NCBI RefSeq assembly: GCF_029407905.1
Contig: NC_073633.1
Location: forward strand, 28,410,501 to 28,474,500
Source of the DNA: Bubalus kerabau
Lineage: Eukaryota; Chordata; Mammalia; Artiodactyla; Bovidae
Reading direction: 5' to 3'
DNA length: 64,000 nt
The position numbers and the translations under genes were made by a program. Below, in pieces: positions 36,325-48,479 of this stretch. Each line of letters begins with the position of its first letter. Positions within the stretch are counted from its first letter, which is position 1. A model generated the notes under the pieces. The model was not told the DNA's origin and did not search any database. It worked only from the letters and a program-made list of their open reading frames with translations.

Positions 36325-37445
36325 AAGACAAATATAAATAGGCAAATTTTCCTATTATGTTACAGAGACAATCTGAATAATATTCAAATCTTCTGTAGGA
36401 GACATAAAAATAATGCAATGAAGTGACAGAAATGTTAAAAGTCTGTGATTGGGCTCCCTGCTGGACTCAGGTGGTTCAACGAGCATCACATTCAAAAAAG
36501 GAAGGATGGATATGAGTGTCATTGCAGATATGGGATGGGGAGAGAGTATTCCTGTTTGGTGCTAAAGGGGAAAGAGTAAATTAGATCAGGGACTTTAACT
36601 TAACATCAGAATGGAACATGTAACGTTAATTTTTTTAATCAATGCATATTAATAAAAAACTACAATTTTCTTTGTCAGTCTTAAAGTCTAAATATGACTG
36701 GGTCTCAGGTGAACAACTTTGATATATGTTAAAGCCATTAAAAAAAATGACTTGGGCACCACATGTTTATGTGCAGAAAGGGAAAGTCCCATTCCAATTA
36801 TCAATGGTCAGAACAGACAGGTATATGGTGCCAAATTAAGGGGACCTCACACTAAGGAGAATGTCAATAGAGGAGTATCTGCAGAGAAACCTGAGCTACA
36901 TTCTAACAGTAAAGAAAATATAGCACACGTATAAATGACTCTGGAAAGAATTGTGAGAAAAAGAAGAGCACACTTATATACACTCAATAAAGCGGGAAGG
37001 AGTGAAGCCAGGAGAGCAGGAATGAGAAGAACTTCTGTAGGTACAGAGGACACAGCGGTAAATTGACACAGACACTCAACACAGCAAAGCAATTAGCATC
37101 CCATGCAGGTAGGAGAGAGGGTCTGTCATTCAAGGAGCACTCCTTCTGTGGTCTAATAATAAGATGCAACTCTAAAGGGGAAAGACTTCCCTACCCAACT
37201 TATTTTAGCATAGAGAACACTAAAACCTAATGTTGAAAAAATTAAGCAGAGAAATCTCCGCTGAAATGAAAGTCTGGTCAGCTGGGGTCCTTTTGACAAG
37301 GCTAAAACAACTTCCTTCTTGCTGAGCACTCTGTTGACTTGTACCAGGTTGAAATCAGTTCTCCCTTGTGTTTCTATTTACTTCTTGATCCTGTTGATAG
37401 ATTTTCTTTCACATGCAAGACCAAATCATATGGTCAGTTTGAAAG
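36325..37445. other. Intergenic, nothing recognised
   Basis: No gene or named repeat. The open frames at 36719-36934 and 36847-37092 lack recognisable homology. Confidence 0.45.
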
Positions 37446-37454
37446 TTTATATGA

Positions 37455-38602
37455 AAATTAAAAAATGGGACCTAATTAAAATTAAACACTTTTGCACAAC
37501 AAAGGAAACTAAGCAAGGTGGAAAGACAGCCTTCAGAATGGGAGAAAATAATAGCAAATGAAGCAACTGACAAAGAATTAAGCTCAAAAATATACAAGCA
37601 ACTCCTGCAGCTCAATTCCAGAAAAAATAAATGACCCAATTGAAAAATGGGCCAAAGAACTAAATAGACATTTCTCCAAAGAAGACAACACATGAAAAGA
37701 TGCTCAACATCACTCATTATCAGAGAAATGCAAATCAAAACCACAATGAGGTACCATTTCACACCAGTCAGAATGGCTGCTATCCAAAAGTCTATAAACA
37801 ATAAATGCTGGAGAGGGTGTGGAGAAAGGGGAACCCTCTTACACTGTTGGTGGGAATGCAAACTAGTACAGCCACTATGGAGAACAGTGTGGAGATTCCT
37901 GAAAAAACTGGAAAGAGAATTGCCATATGACCCAATAATCCAACTGCTGGGCATACACACCGAGGAAACCAGAATTGAAAGAGACACGTGTACCCCAGTG
38001 TTCATTGCAGCACTGTTTATAATAGCCAGGACATGGAAGCAACCTAGATGTCCATCAGCAGATGAATGGATAAGAAAGCTGTGGTACATATATACAATGG
38101 AATATTACTCAGCCACTAAAAAGAATACATCTGAATCAGTTCTAATGAGGTGGATGAAACTGGAGCCTATTATACAAAGTGAAGTAAGCCAGAAAGAAAA
38201 ACACCAATACAGTATACTAACACATATATATGGAACTTAGAAAGATGATAATGATAACCCTGTATTCGAGACAGCAAAAGAGACACAGATGTATAGAACA
38301 GTCCTTTGGACTCTGTGGGAGAGGGTGAGGGTGGGATGATTTGGGAGAATGGCATTGAAACATGTATATTATCATATGTGAAATGAATTGCCAGTCCAGG
38401 TTTGATGCATGATACAGGATGCTTGGGCCTGGTGCACTGGGATGACCCAGAGGGATGGGATGGGGAGGGAGGGGGGAGGGGGGTTCAGGATGGGGAACAC
38501 GTGTACACCCGTGGGAGATTCATGTCAATGTATGACAAAACCAATGTAATATTGTGATTAACCTCCAATTAAAATAAATAAATTTATATTAAAAAAAGAA
38601 AT
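37455..38602 (+). mobile_element. 5'-truncated L1 LINE 3' end
   Basis: Sense L1 of about 1.15 kb with the end of ORF2 (Cys-rich CWRGCGERG...HCWWEC region, then MEYYSATKKN), a G-rich 3' UTR and an A-rich tail. The ORF2 frame is broken before 37692 and open to 38240. Probable target duplication TTTATATGA at 37446-37454 and 38603-38611. It is among the least diverged LINEs in the window. Confidence 0.9.
38452..38483 (+). other. G-quadruplex-prone tract in L1 3' UTR
   Basis: At least four closely spaced runs of three or more G on the plus strand. Confidence 0.6.
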
Positions 38603-38611
38603 TTTATATGA

Positions 38612-39102
38612 TTCAAAATATCTGATCAAACATATGTACTCTCCTCCTTTCTCACCAAACTTCCCACTGGGATAAAATTTACAAGTATAAACAGGATGAT
38701 ACTAAATCCATAATGTGAAAAAAATAAAAAGATGAACTATATCAACAGTTCCCATAAGACAAAAAGTAGATGCAAGCATTCTGATGGGTGAGACAGAGAC
38801 GGAGAAAGCACAGAATGAACTATGAGATTTTATTGGACATGCAAGTGAAGGAAACTTACTCCTTAGGAACCTGTAGAGATTCTGGACTGAGAAAGGGTAA
38901 GTGTGATGGAGGGCAGGAGGGACAGCACATGGGGACGAACCGAAGGTCACTATGTGGAATAGTTATACTAGTCTCCCTGCTGCTGGACTTCTATGTGAGA
39001 AGCATAGCAGGTTAGCCTGTATGTGGGCACCTGATGTTCACTAAGGTTGAAATAAAACACCTGGAGTGCTGTTTTTTCCTGTGAGTACTTAACAGAACTA
39101 AG
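38612..39102. other. Intergenic, nothing recognised
   Basis: No gene, RNA or named repeat seen. Confidence 0.45.
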
Positions 39103-39308
39103 TGAAGTGCAGTTGCTCGGTCATGTCCAACTCTTTGTGACTCCATAGACTGTAGCCTACCAGGCTCTTCTGTCCATGGGATTTTCCAGGCAATAGTACT
39201 GGAGTGGATTGCCATTCCCTTCTCCAGGGGATCTTCCCGACCCAGGGATCGAACCCAGGTCTCCCGCATTGTAGACAGACACTTTACCGTCTGAGCTACC
39301 AGGGAAGT
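39103..39308 (-). mobile_element. Bov-tA SINE
   Basis: Antisense full-length copy ending CTACCAGGGAAG. Confidence 0.9.
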
Positions 39309-39309
39309 A

Positions 39310-39878
39310 ACAGAGCTAAGCCACCTTCAAACTGATATTAGGTAAAAAGGAGAGGAAGAAACAAGTTAATAAGCAGTTTCCTGCTCATTCATCCTAAAAA
39401 GAAGCCTGCCAAGTAACATGGTAAGTCCACATGGCCAGACTACTGGCCAAGACTCCCATTCAGGAAGAAACTTTGTGGAGAACAGGGACACAGTGACATA
39501 AGAAGTCCATCCCACTACCCAGTTCTTCATTCTTAAATATAAACCAAGAACAAAGTAACACTAGTCATTAATAAGTGTAGATGGTATTTCTTTCCATACG
39601 TTGAAGCACCAAGTCATCAACTGTGAATTTAAGAGTCATTATACCTGGAACCAAAGTTGTGGCAGAATGTCATGCTTTATGGTCTCGTATGGAAATGCAT
39701 ATTTGGAGAATGACCAAAGGATCTAAGAGAATAATATAATGGTTTCTTGGTCACTACTCTCAAAAAATCTGGAGTCTTAGCTTTGAATATTAATTCTTTT
39801 TATTTTTTTAATTTTTCTCTCTTAAGTTCTTTACCATACATTATTTTAAGTTTTCCAGATTGGTAAGAAATAGAAAGG
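39310..39878. other. Intergenic, nothing recognised
   Basis: No gene, RNA or named repeat seen. Confidence 0.45.
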
Positions 39879-39879
39879 G

Positions 39880-40208
39880 CTTCCTGGTGGCTCAGATGGT
39901 AAAGAATCCACCTGCAATTTGGGAGACTTGGGTTCAATCCCTGCAATTTAGGAGACCTTGGGAAGATCCCCTGGAGAATGGGAATGGTTACCCACTCCAG
40001 TACTCTGACCTGGAGAATTCCATGGACAGAGGAGCCTGGCAGGCTACAGTTTGGGGGTCGCAAAGAGTCAGACACAACTGAGCAGCTAACACTTTGACTT
40101 TTCGCTTTTCCCAATTAACAAGAAGATTCTGGCCTGGAGAATTTCATGGACTGTATAGTCCATAAGGTCGCAAAGAGTTGGACATGACTGAGTGACTCAC
40201 TTTCACTT
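39880..40208 (+). mobile_element. Bov-tA SINE plus a partial copy
   Basis: Sense copy at 39880-40100 with a short internal repeat (CCCTGCAATTTAGGAGACC), then a 3' part at about 40125-40208. Confidence 0.85.
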
Positions 40209-40209
40209 T

Positions 40210-41005
40210 CAAGAAATAGAGAAAGAAATTAACTTTTTAAATACAATAATTTTCAAGTCTACCGTTTATTGAATGCACTCACATGACGAGAGTTCCATGC
40301 TAGTAGTAGACACTGCTGGTGCTCAACCTAGACCCCCTTTTCCAGGCCAGTGGACCCAATTCCCAGCTGCTGCAAATGTTGGCTATGCTTGGCTCATAGC
40401 TGCCCTCTTTCCCAGAAAGCTGATCTACACCAATAAACATCACCATTCTCCAGTAAAGTATACCCATGCTCCAGTGGATGCCTTATTCTAAGATCAGCTG
40501 TATGGCCCCTTGACTCAAGGTGGGAGGGATCAATTCTGTGGGGCATTTCATGCTCCAGAGACCCCCATGAAGTCAGGCTGGATCAAGAGTTCAGCTCAGC
40601 CACATTCATTTTTACCCTCTTCCCCTTCCCACTTAACTTGCTTTTCTCAAAATAAGATGCGTGTCAGAAATCCCAACTTTGGCTTTGTTAAGGAAGTCAA
40701 CCTAAGACAATATGCTACCTCACTTAATCCTAAACCTATCCTGAAATATATATGAGTATAGCCTGAAATCAAGCCACTCATTAGCAACAAGAGATAATCA
40801 GACCAGCACCACAAACCAGGTTCTTTCCAGTGGCACCAGAAGACACACAAGTGGAAAGAGAATTCGAGTATCTTGAGCTCAATACATTTCATGCTCTTTC
40901 TCATTGCCTTTCAAGTGCTTTTTCCATGATTTGGAAATATTTCTGAGTCATAAGTTTCCAGACTGAGAACTTGAAGCAAATTCCGATTAGATTACATCCT
41001 TCTTT
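40210..41005. other. Intergenic, nothing recognised
   Basis: Several short open frames on both strands, none with recognisable homology. Confidence 0.4.
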
Positions 41006-41009
41006 GCAT

Positions 41010-41062
41010 GCTAGGTTGCTTCAGTTGTTTCTGATTCTGTGCGACCCCGTGGGCTGTAGCCT
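41010..41062 (-). mobile_element. SINE scrap
   Basis: About 50 bp of antisense BOV-A2-type sequence (CTAGGTTGCTTCAGTTG to GTGGGCTGTAGCC). Confidence 0.6.
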
Positions 41063-41229
41063 TTTATACTTTTACATCCTCTTAGTCAGTGACTATGTGA
41101 ACAAAACTGAGTAAAAATCTTAGTCATTTACAGCTTTTCCCACTCTTTGGACTAAATAAACAATGTCATGTCTAACAGATCACTACTTCAGCTTTACAAT
41201 GACTGTGACTTTTAATTTTTTTCCCTGGG

Positions 41230-41600
41230 TCTATTTGTTGTTGTTCAGTCACTCAGTCACATCTGACTCTTTGTGACCCCATGGACTGTAGCATGCCAGG
41301 CTTCCCTGTCCTTCACCATCTCCTGGATCTTGCACAAACTCATGTCTATTGAGTGGTGATGCCATCCAACCGTCTCGTCTTCTGTCATCCCTTTCTCCCC
41401 TGCCTTCAATCTTTCCCAGCATCAGGGTCTTCCAATGAGTCAACTCTTTGCATCAGGTGACCAAAGTGTTGAAGCTTCAGCATCAGTCCTTCCAATGAAT
41501 ATTCGGGTTAATTTCCTTTAGGATCAACTGGTTTAATCTCCTTGCAGTCCAAGGGACTCTCAAGAGTCTTCAACACCACAGTTCAAAAGCATCAATTGAT
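41230..41600 (-). mobile_element. BovB LINE 3' fragment
   Basis: Antisense and more diverged than the copies in the tandem units. Confidence 0.88.
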
Positions 41601-41604
41601 TTCC

Positions 41605-42220
41605 AATCAGATCACAAACATTTTCCCTGGACTTTGGCATAAGTTATAGGACAATTCCACAGTGCCAGTGAGTCAGGAGAGGGCGGATATTCATATCCTT
41701 TTTGGTCTTCCCAGCTCTCTCACCAACATTTTCTAAAACATCCTCAATACCATATGGTCTTTGATAACCGATCCATGTAGGTCTTTAATCACTATAACAT
41801 TGGTTACTCAGAGATCCTTCTCAGGGAATCTGCACCCTACACCCTGCTGTGGGTGTGGGATATTCTATGGCTGTAGCTAATTCTCTCTACCATCCCCAGC
41901 CACACTCAAGTACATAGGAACCAATGCAGTCTCCCACAAGGCTCACACCAGAAACTTTGAGTTCTACTCAGCCTTTACTCAAAAATGGTAACATAAACCT
42001 CTGATCTGAATTCCTGCAACTGTCTAGGCTTCTTGTTTCAACCAGTTCTCACCTTCTGGTGTTAGTCCTTCCATCCACCCATCAAATGTATCCTTATCTA
42101 ATCCACCAATGGGGTTGCAGTTGAAGATGAAGATGGGTGAAGATGAGGTGGCAGATCTATAACTAAAATAATTCATGACTTACAACTTTTTCAAAATAGT
42201 TGCTTAAGACTCCTTTCTGG
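41605..42220. other. Intergenic, nothing recognised
   Basis: No gene, RNA or named repeat seen. Confidence 0.4.
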
Positions 42221-42354
42221 GACTTCCCTGGAGGTCCAGTGGTTAACACTTGGCCTTCCAATGCAGGGGGACTTTACAATTCTCTTTCCACTTGTGTGCC
42301 TTCCAATCCCTGGTCTGGGGACTAAGATCCCACATGCTTCACAGCCAAAAAGCA
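42220..42354 (+). mobile_element. CHR-type SINE
   Basis: Sense copy from GGGACTTCCCTGGAGGTCCAG to CCCACATGCTTCACAGCCAA. Confidence 0.7.
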
Positions 42355-42846
42355 AAAAACATAAAATAGAAACAATATTGTAACAAATTCAATAAAGGCT
42401 TTAAAATGGTCCACATCAAAAAAAAAAAAAAAAGACTTCTGCATTTATGTTTTTCCATTATTTTTTAAAGCAATGAATATCAAACACCTTGAATATCTAC
42501 ATGGGGAAAGAACAAAATGTACCAGGAACTATGAGGGAGTATCTCAGTTATAATATTAAAATATTGTCATATATAAAAGCATCATAATACCAATTCCAGT
42601 GAGTAAAGTTATGGTACAAAACTAGAGTACAATAAGAAGATTGAAAAATATTTCAGTCATTCAGACCAAACTGTGTCTTTAATTTCCCTTCAGAATCAAC
42701 TGTTTTCAGAATTATGAAAATACTTCCCTGATCAATCAAACCTTCTACACTGTTACTCTTAATCCTCATCTACAGCTAGAGAGGTAACAGAATGTCCTGT
42801 GCCCTGCAGCCTAAGCTCTCCAAGAGGCACTGCCGGGGCCCCAGCA
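42355..42846. other. 3' flank of TRAV12-like gene
   Basis: A run of about 16 A at 42419-42434, otherwise unrecognised. Confidence 0.4.
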
Positions 42847-42885
42847 GGTTTGGGCACAGGCTGCAGGTGCCTGGGGAGCACTGTG
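42847..42885 (-). other. 23-RSS of TRAV12-like gene
   Basis: Heptamer CACAGTG (42879-42885), 23-bp spacer and nonamer GCCCAAACC (42847-42855). Consensus heptamer, acceptable nonamer. Confidence 0.9.
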
Positions 42886-43439
42886 TGCTCACTGCACAGA
42901 GGTAGGTGGCTGAGTCGCTGGGCTCGGAGTCTCTGATACGCAGGGAGACATGCTTGTTGGTTTTATTGGACTGCGCTGTAAATTTTCCTTCCTCTTTGTT
43001 GTTGTTGGCATACACTTGCAGCAGAAACTCAGGGCCTTTCCCAGGGTACTGTCTGTACCATGTGAAGTACTGAGAATTGCTTTCAGAATAAGTGCAGCCG
43101 AGAGACGCAGCGGCTCCCTCTGTGACGGGCAGAGACGCAGGACCCTGCTCCACTGTGTTCTGCTGGCTGCTCACCGCTGTGCAAAGAGACAGTGAACGCT
43201 CAGTCAGAGAAGGTGGGTTAGGTGGTGGATGCTTCCTCTCCAGAATTCAAGTTAGCTTTTCACAGGCCTCCCACCTCTACCATCCCTTATTTAAGGGAAA
43301 TAGTGTTCATGTTTCTCCATGAGCCTAGAAGGGACAATGACTCCAAATAGTGTATTTTATGGTCCCATAGAAATGCCCCAAACTTACAGATCAACTGAAG
43401 CCACAGGATCACTAATAAAACTCTTGAGGATTTCATCAT
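42886..43439 (-). CDS. TRAV12: T-cell receptor alpha V gene, TRAV12-like
   Basis: The leader exon is 43388-43439 (52 nt, MMKSSRVLLVILWLQLI, donor GTAAGT), very close to the human TRAV12 leader as I remember it. The V exon is 42886-43176 (291 nt, acceptor TTTGCACAG). FR1 has VEQGP and ASLGCTYS, FR2 has TWYRQYPGKGPE, and FR3 has GKFTAQ and the DSATYLC end, followed by CAVS. All key residues are present and the frame is open. The RSS is good. A run of 28 A residues (43483-43510) lies about 45 bp upstream of the ATG, inside the expected proximal promoter or 5' UTR. It is likely functional. Confidence 0.93.
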
Positions 43440-43482
43440 TCTTTCCTCTTCTGGTTCACTGAGGATTCAAATTTTAAGCCCT

Positions 43483-43510
<28 letters not shown>
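43483..43510 (+). repeat. Poly(A) tract beside TRAV12-like leader exon
   Basis: 28 consecutive A, 44 bp upstream of the leader ATG on the coding (minus) strand, where it reads as poly(T). Confidence 0.95.
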
Positions 43511-43513
<3 letters not shown>

Positions 43514-43644
43514 TCGAGCTCATACATTTCAATTCTTCTGCTTTAGAAATCATAAAAAGAGCCTGTTCAAAGACAAAAGAGACTTTTTTTCATTACCCAT
43601 GCAACACACACCACCGAGCTCCTCCTCTCTCCTCCCACTTTCTC

Positions 43645-43649
43645 CCTCC

Positions 43650-43687
<38 letters not shown>
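43645..43687. repeat. (TC)n(AC)n microsatellite
   Basis: Compound dinucleotide repeat immediately distal to the TRAV12-like promoter region. Confidence 0.95.
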
Positions 43688-43724
43688 GAGGAAGGACTAC
43701 ATGAGCAGGGTCCCTGAGAAGACA

Positions 43725-43738
43725 CTGCCATCTTGTGG
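43725..43738 (+). promoter_or_regulatory. CTCF-like motif upstream of TRAV12-like gene
   Basis: CTGCCATCTTGTGG lies about 290 bp upstream of the leader ATG, in the same orientation as the motifs upstream of the other V genes. Binding is inferred from resemblance only. Confidence 0.5.
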
Positions 43739-43739
43739 A

Positions 43740-44416
43740 CTCAAGACTCTGATCAAAGAAATATTTGAAGCATAGATCCTTACTATGGGTACTGATGAAA
43801 ATAAAAAATTGCCACTTTAGTTAAATTAAAAATTTGAGAAGCATATGGTCCAAGTCAATGTGTGTGGGGATAGAGTGATGTCTACATGTGTGTTTTACAT
43901 CAAATGGCAACGCTTGTCTGCTTAGAAGCAGTTTTATCAAATGGCCACTCTCTCACACTGAAAAACCAGTCCTAAGATATTCTAGTGATAGAAATCTGGG
44001 CGAGGCTCTCATGATTCAGGGGATCTGTGTAGCTTTTCTTCATATCAGGCCAACATTTCCTATCTTATTTCCCCACTTCTATTTTTAAAGAAATCTAATC
44101 TAACTCAAAAGAATCCTCTTGAGACACAATGACCCAAAATCTAACTGAACAAACATGTTTCTAGCTCACAACTTGGGCAGATTTTTAACAAAGTCAAGGA
44201 CTTAATTCTTAATTCCATTTTGTGCCAGTGGCGTATCTGTGAGGAATCATCGCTTACTTGGGCTGATGGTAGTAGTAGATGGACCAGCTTTCAGGACCCA
44301 GAGTGTAAATAGAACCCGAAGGACGTGTTCATGAGTCTAACCCCTCCTCTTGTACACAGCCCTGGCATCTCAGGATTAATCTCCAAAGTTATGGGTCTGG
44401 TATCAGTCTCTCTAAC
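43740..44416. other. Intergenic, nothing recognised
   Basis: Distal 5' flank of the TRAV12-like gene, without named elements. Confidence 0.4.
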
Positions 44417-44640
44417 AAGCTTCCCTGGTGGCTCAGTGGTAAAGTATCCGCCTGCCAATGCAAAATATGCAGGTATAATCCCTGGGTCGAGAAGATTCCC
44501 CAGGAGAAGGAAATGGCAAGCCACTCCAGTATTCTTGCCTGGAAAATCCCATGGACAGAGTAGCCTGGCAAGGCTATAGTCAATGGGGTTGCAAAAGAGT
44601 CAGACGTGACTTAGCAACTAGACAAGAACAGCAACAACAG
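44417..44640 (+). mobile_element. Bov-tA SINE
   Basis: Sense full-length copy with an AGCAAC-rich tail. Confidence 0.9.
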
Positions 44641-44644
44641 CAAC

Positions 44645-47000
44645 AGTGATTGTTGCTGTTCTTGTCTAGTTGCCTTTCTATTGTACCTTTCTATTGTATT
44701 CTATTCACTTGCCTTTCTATTGTACCCTAACCAGCAAACCAGGTTTATCAGAGGGCTACCTATGCAAGAAGCTTAACTGAGTCTAATGGAGAAAGAAGCA
44801 CAGACAAGTACTGTTCCTTCTCATTTCGCCTCCTGCCTCATGCCCTTGTAGAAGCTAGTGGCTAGAGACCAGCAATGCAGCAGGTCCCTTTCTGCTCAAG
44901 AACTAGGTAAACAGTATCCATCAAAGATGGACTGGTCAGGTCCTCCCTATTCCCACCGATGACTATGTAGGAAGTAGGATGAGGGAGAAGATGCTAACAG
45001 TGGGATCCTTTTCTTTAAGAGAACACTGCTTTTGACAAAACTCACACAGCTATTTCTCACTCTCCTCCTCTTCTGGGAATCCTATTATACTTATGTCAGA
45101 AAATTTGACAATGTCCCCCAGGTCCTTTAGTCTCAGTTCATTTTTCTTCATTCTTTTTTCTTTCTGCTCCCTGACTGGACAACTTCAATTAACCTATCTT
45201 CAAGTTATTTCTCCTGCCTATCCAAATCTACTGTTGAATTTTTCTTAGAAAATGTTCTCTGTGTAACAATTTCTCTGCCCTGAGAGAATGCTAAGTTATG
45301 TGACATAGACAAGCCCTTTGTGTTAGTCCTTGAGTGAGCCACGAGACAGGTTAAAGCAGTGAAGCTCTGCTCTTTCATGACAAAGAGCTCTTCCCCCTCC
45401 ACCACCAGAACGCACACTGGAGATGCAAGCAGCTATCTAAAAACTGTCATGGATCCAGTGATGGAAAGACAGAACAAGGGTGAGTGAAAACACCACAGGG
45501 CTTTCCTGCCAGGCGTCCGTTCCCTTCTACTTATGTGTTTGCTCAGCTGCTGCACAGCTCTCTGTGGTGTTTGCCTCTATGTACAGGTAAATGTGCTGAA
45601 GTTTCCTGTCTTTCTAAGCTGTCCTCTTCCTGGACCTTTGACTGCAGAGAGAAGACTTTTCATGGCCTTTTTTGTCTACACCTGTTGGCATTTCCAGGTT
45701 CCTGGCTTCTCCAGGACTCACTTGGGTTACATGAGGCAGAAGAAAGCTCAGGGAACTCACTGCTCTATCATTCCTCAAGCCCCAAGTTCCTAAGCTAGTC
45801 TGGCTTCTTCTCTCCAAATTCTTATGTTTTTCTTTTACATGTGGTCCAGGGTTTCTAACTGTCCTTAACAGAATTGAGTAGAAAAAAAAAAAATACACCT
45901 ACTACAGCTTGTCAGAAGTGGAAAGAAAGCATGATGCTTCCTTCTTTCCCTGAAGAGTGAACCTCTGATCAGCTTGGCTAGTCCACCTCCTTGGCAGTAG
46001 GCTAGTCAAAATGGTATTAAAATTATTTAATTCTTGTTCAGCCACCTAGATTCTCCTGTTGAATAAATACGGCCCTAGATTGTGAAGATAACTATGGTTT
46101 ACTTGAATACACTGCTCTAAGAATTCCCTTAAATGGCCCAGTAGGCCCAAGGTGGTGAATATAAATGATCTCTGTAAATGGCGTGAAAATGCCTTTTTTC
46201 CTCTTGCTCCTTATCATTCTATACAAAAGTTTTGAGTGTGATTAGGAAATGACTAGGAAAAATGGCAAAGTTATAGCTACTAGAATGATCACGCCAATTT
46301 TGTGGTAGTGGAAAAGGAGCAACAACCCTGGTACTAGAGAAGGGAACACCTTAGACCCTGGAAAGTTTGTGTTTGTTGGAAGGGAAGATTGTTCATGCTC
46401 TCTTTGTATGCTAGACTCAGCACTGCAGCCTCAGCAGAACAACCATATGGTCTATGAAAACAGAAAAATTAGTATGAATACAGCTTGTCCTGGACTGATC
46501 TTCTGTGCCTGACGTCATCAACGGAAGCTGTTCAACATGGATTCCCAACCCTCTATGTGTACAAACCTATAAATCAGCACAATTTTGTTTCAGTATGGTG
46601 GGTTCAATTGCATATGCTTTTGGTGTCTGCCCATCTTGAATTATGCCTCACAAAAGACACTGCTTATATAACTTAATAAGTGATGTAATGATGATTCTAA
46701 TCAAGTTAACAATAAATTTAAAACTGGACCAATCTGTCTCCCTTGGAGTTATATGTTTGTGTTTGGGAAGAAAGAATATCTCTCCATTGGGAAGGATGGT
46801 TGATCTTTGGTCCCTTTTTAGAAATTAAACCAAAGACCAGTGTGTCCAATTCCCTTGCATGGGTCATAATGAATCTTATACGATGTCCAAGCTGTTTATA
46901 TCCTGGAACTTACTCACAGTTGACTGAATCTGGGATCCTAGGAGACATGACTGAGCTTAATCATGCAGATTGGTCTCATCCTGCTATATAAATTTCTGCT
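44645..47000. other. Intergenic with possible old L1 remnant
   Basis: 45050-45260 resembles decayed antisense L1 sequence (TGTCCCCCAGGTCCTTTAGTC, CATTCTTTTTTCTTTCTGCTC). The remainder is unrecognised. Open frames at 45484-45798 and 45614-45898 overlap on opposite strands without homology. Confidence 0.35.
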
Positions 47001-47002
47001 CA

Positions 47003-47222
47003 CAGTTGCTGTTTATTCGCTAAGCTGTGTTCAGTTCTTTTATGATCCCATGGACTGTAGCCTGCTAGGCGCCTCTGTCCATGAGATTTTCCAGGTGAGA
47101 ATACTGGAATGGGTCGCCATTTTCTGCTGCAGGGTATCTCCCCAACCCAAGGATCAAACCAGTGTTCCTGTGTCTTCTGGATTGCAGGCAGATTCTTTAC
47201 CACTGAGCCACAAGGGAAGCCC
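47003..47222 (-). mobile_element. Bov-tA SINE
   Basis: Antisense, ending CCACAAGGGAAGCCC. Confidence 0.88.
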
Positions 47223-47224
47223 TG

Positions 47225-47649
47225 CTAATAGTAGATTTAATTAAATATTGTTAGAGAAAAATCAAATAGATTTAATCTCAGTCTTTGTCATTCAGAGAAA
47301 TAAGAGCAGTGGATGGAGTGGCAAACTCTCAAGAAAAATTTCTAGAAAAGAATTCAATTTAAAACTATGAAGTGAATGTTGTTGGAAGAAGTTCGCTGTG
47401 AGTCTCTTATACTTCTACATGATGTTCTGGGCTTACCAACAACGTAAGGTCATTACCACTCAACCTGAACCATTTCTCAGAGTTGTGCTTGCAGCATGTA
47501 ACCTTGATGGATGGGGTAATGTCTTCTCTGAGACAGAGTGAGCTTGCTTACTGCTTGGCAATAGCAATACCAAATAGCAATGAATTCCTCAAGCTTGCTA
47601 TTCATCAGCTGTGACACAATCCCGCATGCATAGCATCCATTTACACCCC
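47225..47649. other. Intergenic, nothing recognised
   Basis: No gene or named repeat. Confidence 0.4.
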
Positions 47650-48024
47650 TGAACTGTGGTGTTGGAGAAGACTCTTGAGAGTCCCTTGGACTGCAAGGAG
47701 ATCCAACCAGTCCATTCTGAAGGAGATCAACCCTGGGATTTCTTTGGAGGGAATGATGCTGAAGCTGAAACTCCAGCACTTTGGCCACCTCATGCGAAGA
47801 GTTGACTCATTGGAAAAGACTCTGATGCTGGGAGGGATTGGGGGCAGGAGAAAAGGGGACGACAGAGGATGAGATGGCTGGATGGCATCACTGACTCGAT
47901 GGACGTGAGTCTGAGTGAACCCCGGGAGTTGGTGATGGACAGGGAGGCCTGGCATGCTGCGATTCATGGGGTCGCAAAGAGTCGGACACGACTGAGTGAC
48001 TGAACTGAACTGAAATGAACTGAT
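47650..48024 (+). mobile_element. BovB LINE 3' fragment
   Basis: Sense copy with the typical tail of repeated CTGAA units. Confidence 0.9.
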
Positions 48025-48192
48025 ATCACCATGAGAGACTTATGGACAAAGGCAACTGAAGCAAATATGCTAGTGTTCATGCTGCTTGCTGTGTCCTAAG
48101 TAGTAACATCCTTCATCTCTGACACAGGATTTGTGACTTCACTGATAGCACCAAAGAAACAACAAGCTATTAGCCTGTAAGAGAGTAAGATC

Positions 48193-48475
48193 TGCTGCTG
48201 CTGCTGCAGCTAAGTCGCTTCAGTCGTGTCCGACTCTGTGCGACCCCATAGACGGCAGCCCATCAGGCTCTGGCGTCCCTGGGATTCTCCAGGCAAGAAC
48301 ACTGGAGTGGGTTGCCATTTCCTTCTCCAATGCATGCAAGTGAAAAGTGAAAGTGAAGTCGCTCAGTCGTGTCCAACTCTTAGCGACCCCAGGGACTGCA
48401 GCCTACCAGGCTCCTCCATCCATGGGATTTTCCAGGCAAGAGTACTGGAGTGGGGTACCATTGCCTTCTTTGAAG
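48193..48475 (-). mobile_element. BOV-A2 dimeric SINE
   Basis: Antisense dimer starting with (CTG)n. Confidence 0.9.
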
Positions 48476-48479
48476 TAAG

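Noticed and set aside
37472..38089. 205-codon minus-strand open frame
   Set aside because: It is the antisense shadow of L1 ORF2 sequence.
42051..42064. CACCTTCTGGTGT as a further CTCF-like site
   Set aside because: Not near a V promoter and only a partial match; used as a caution for the weak site at 59971.
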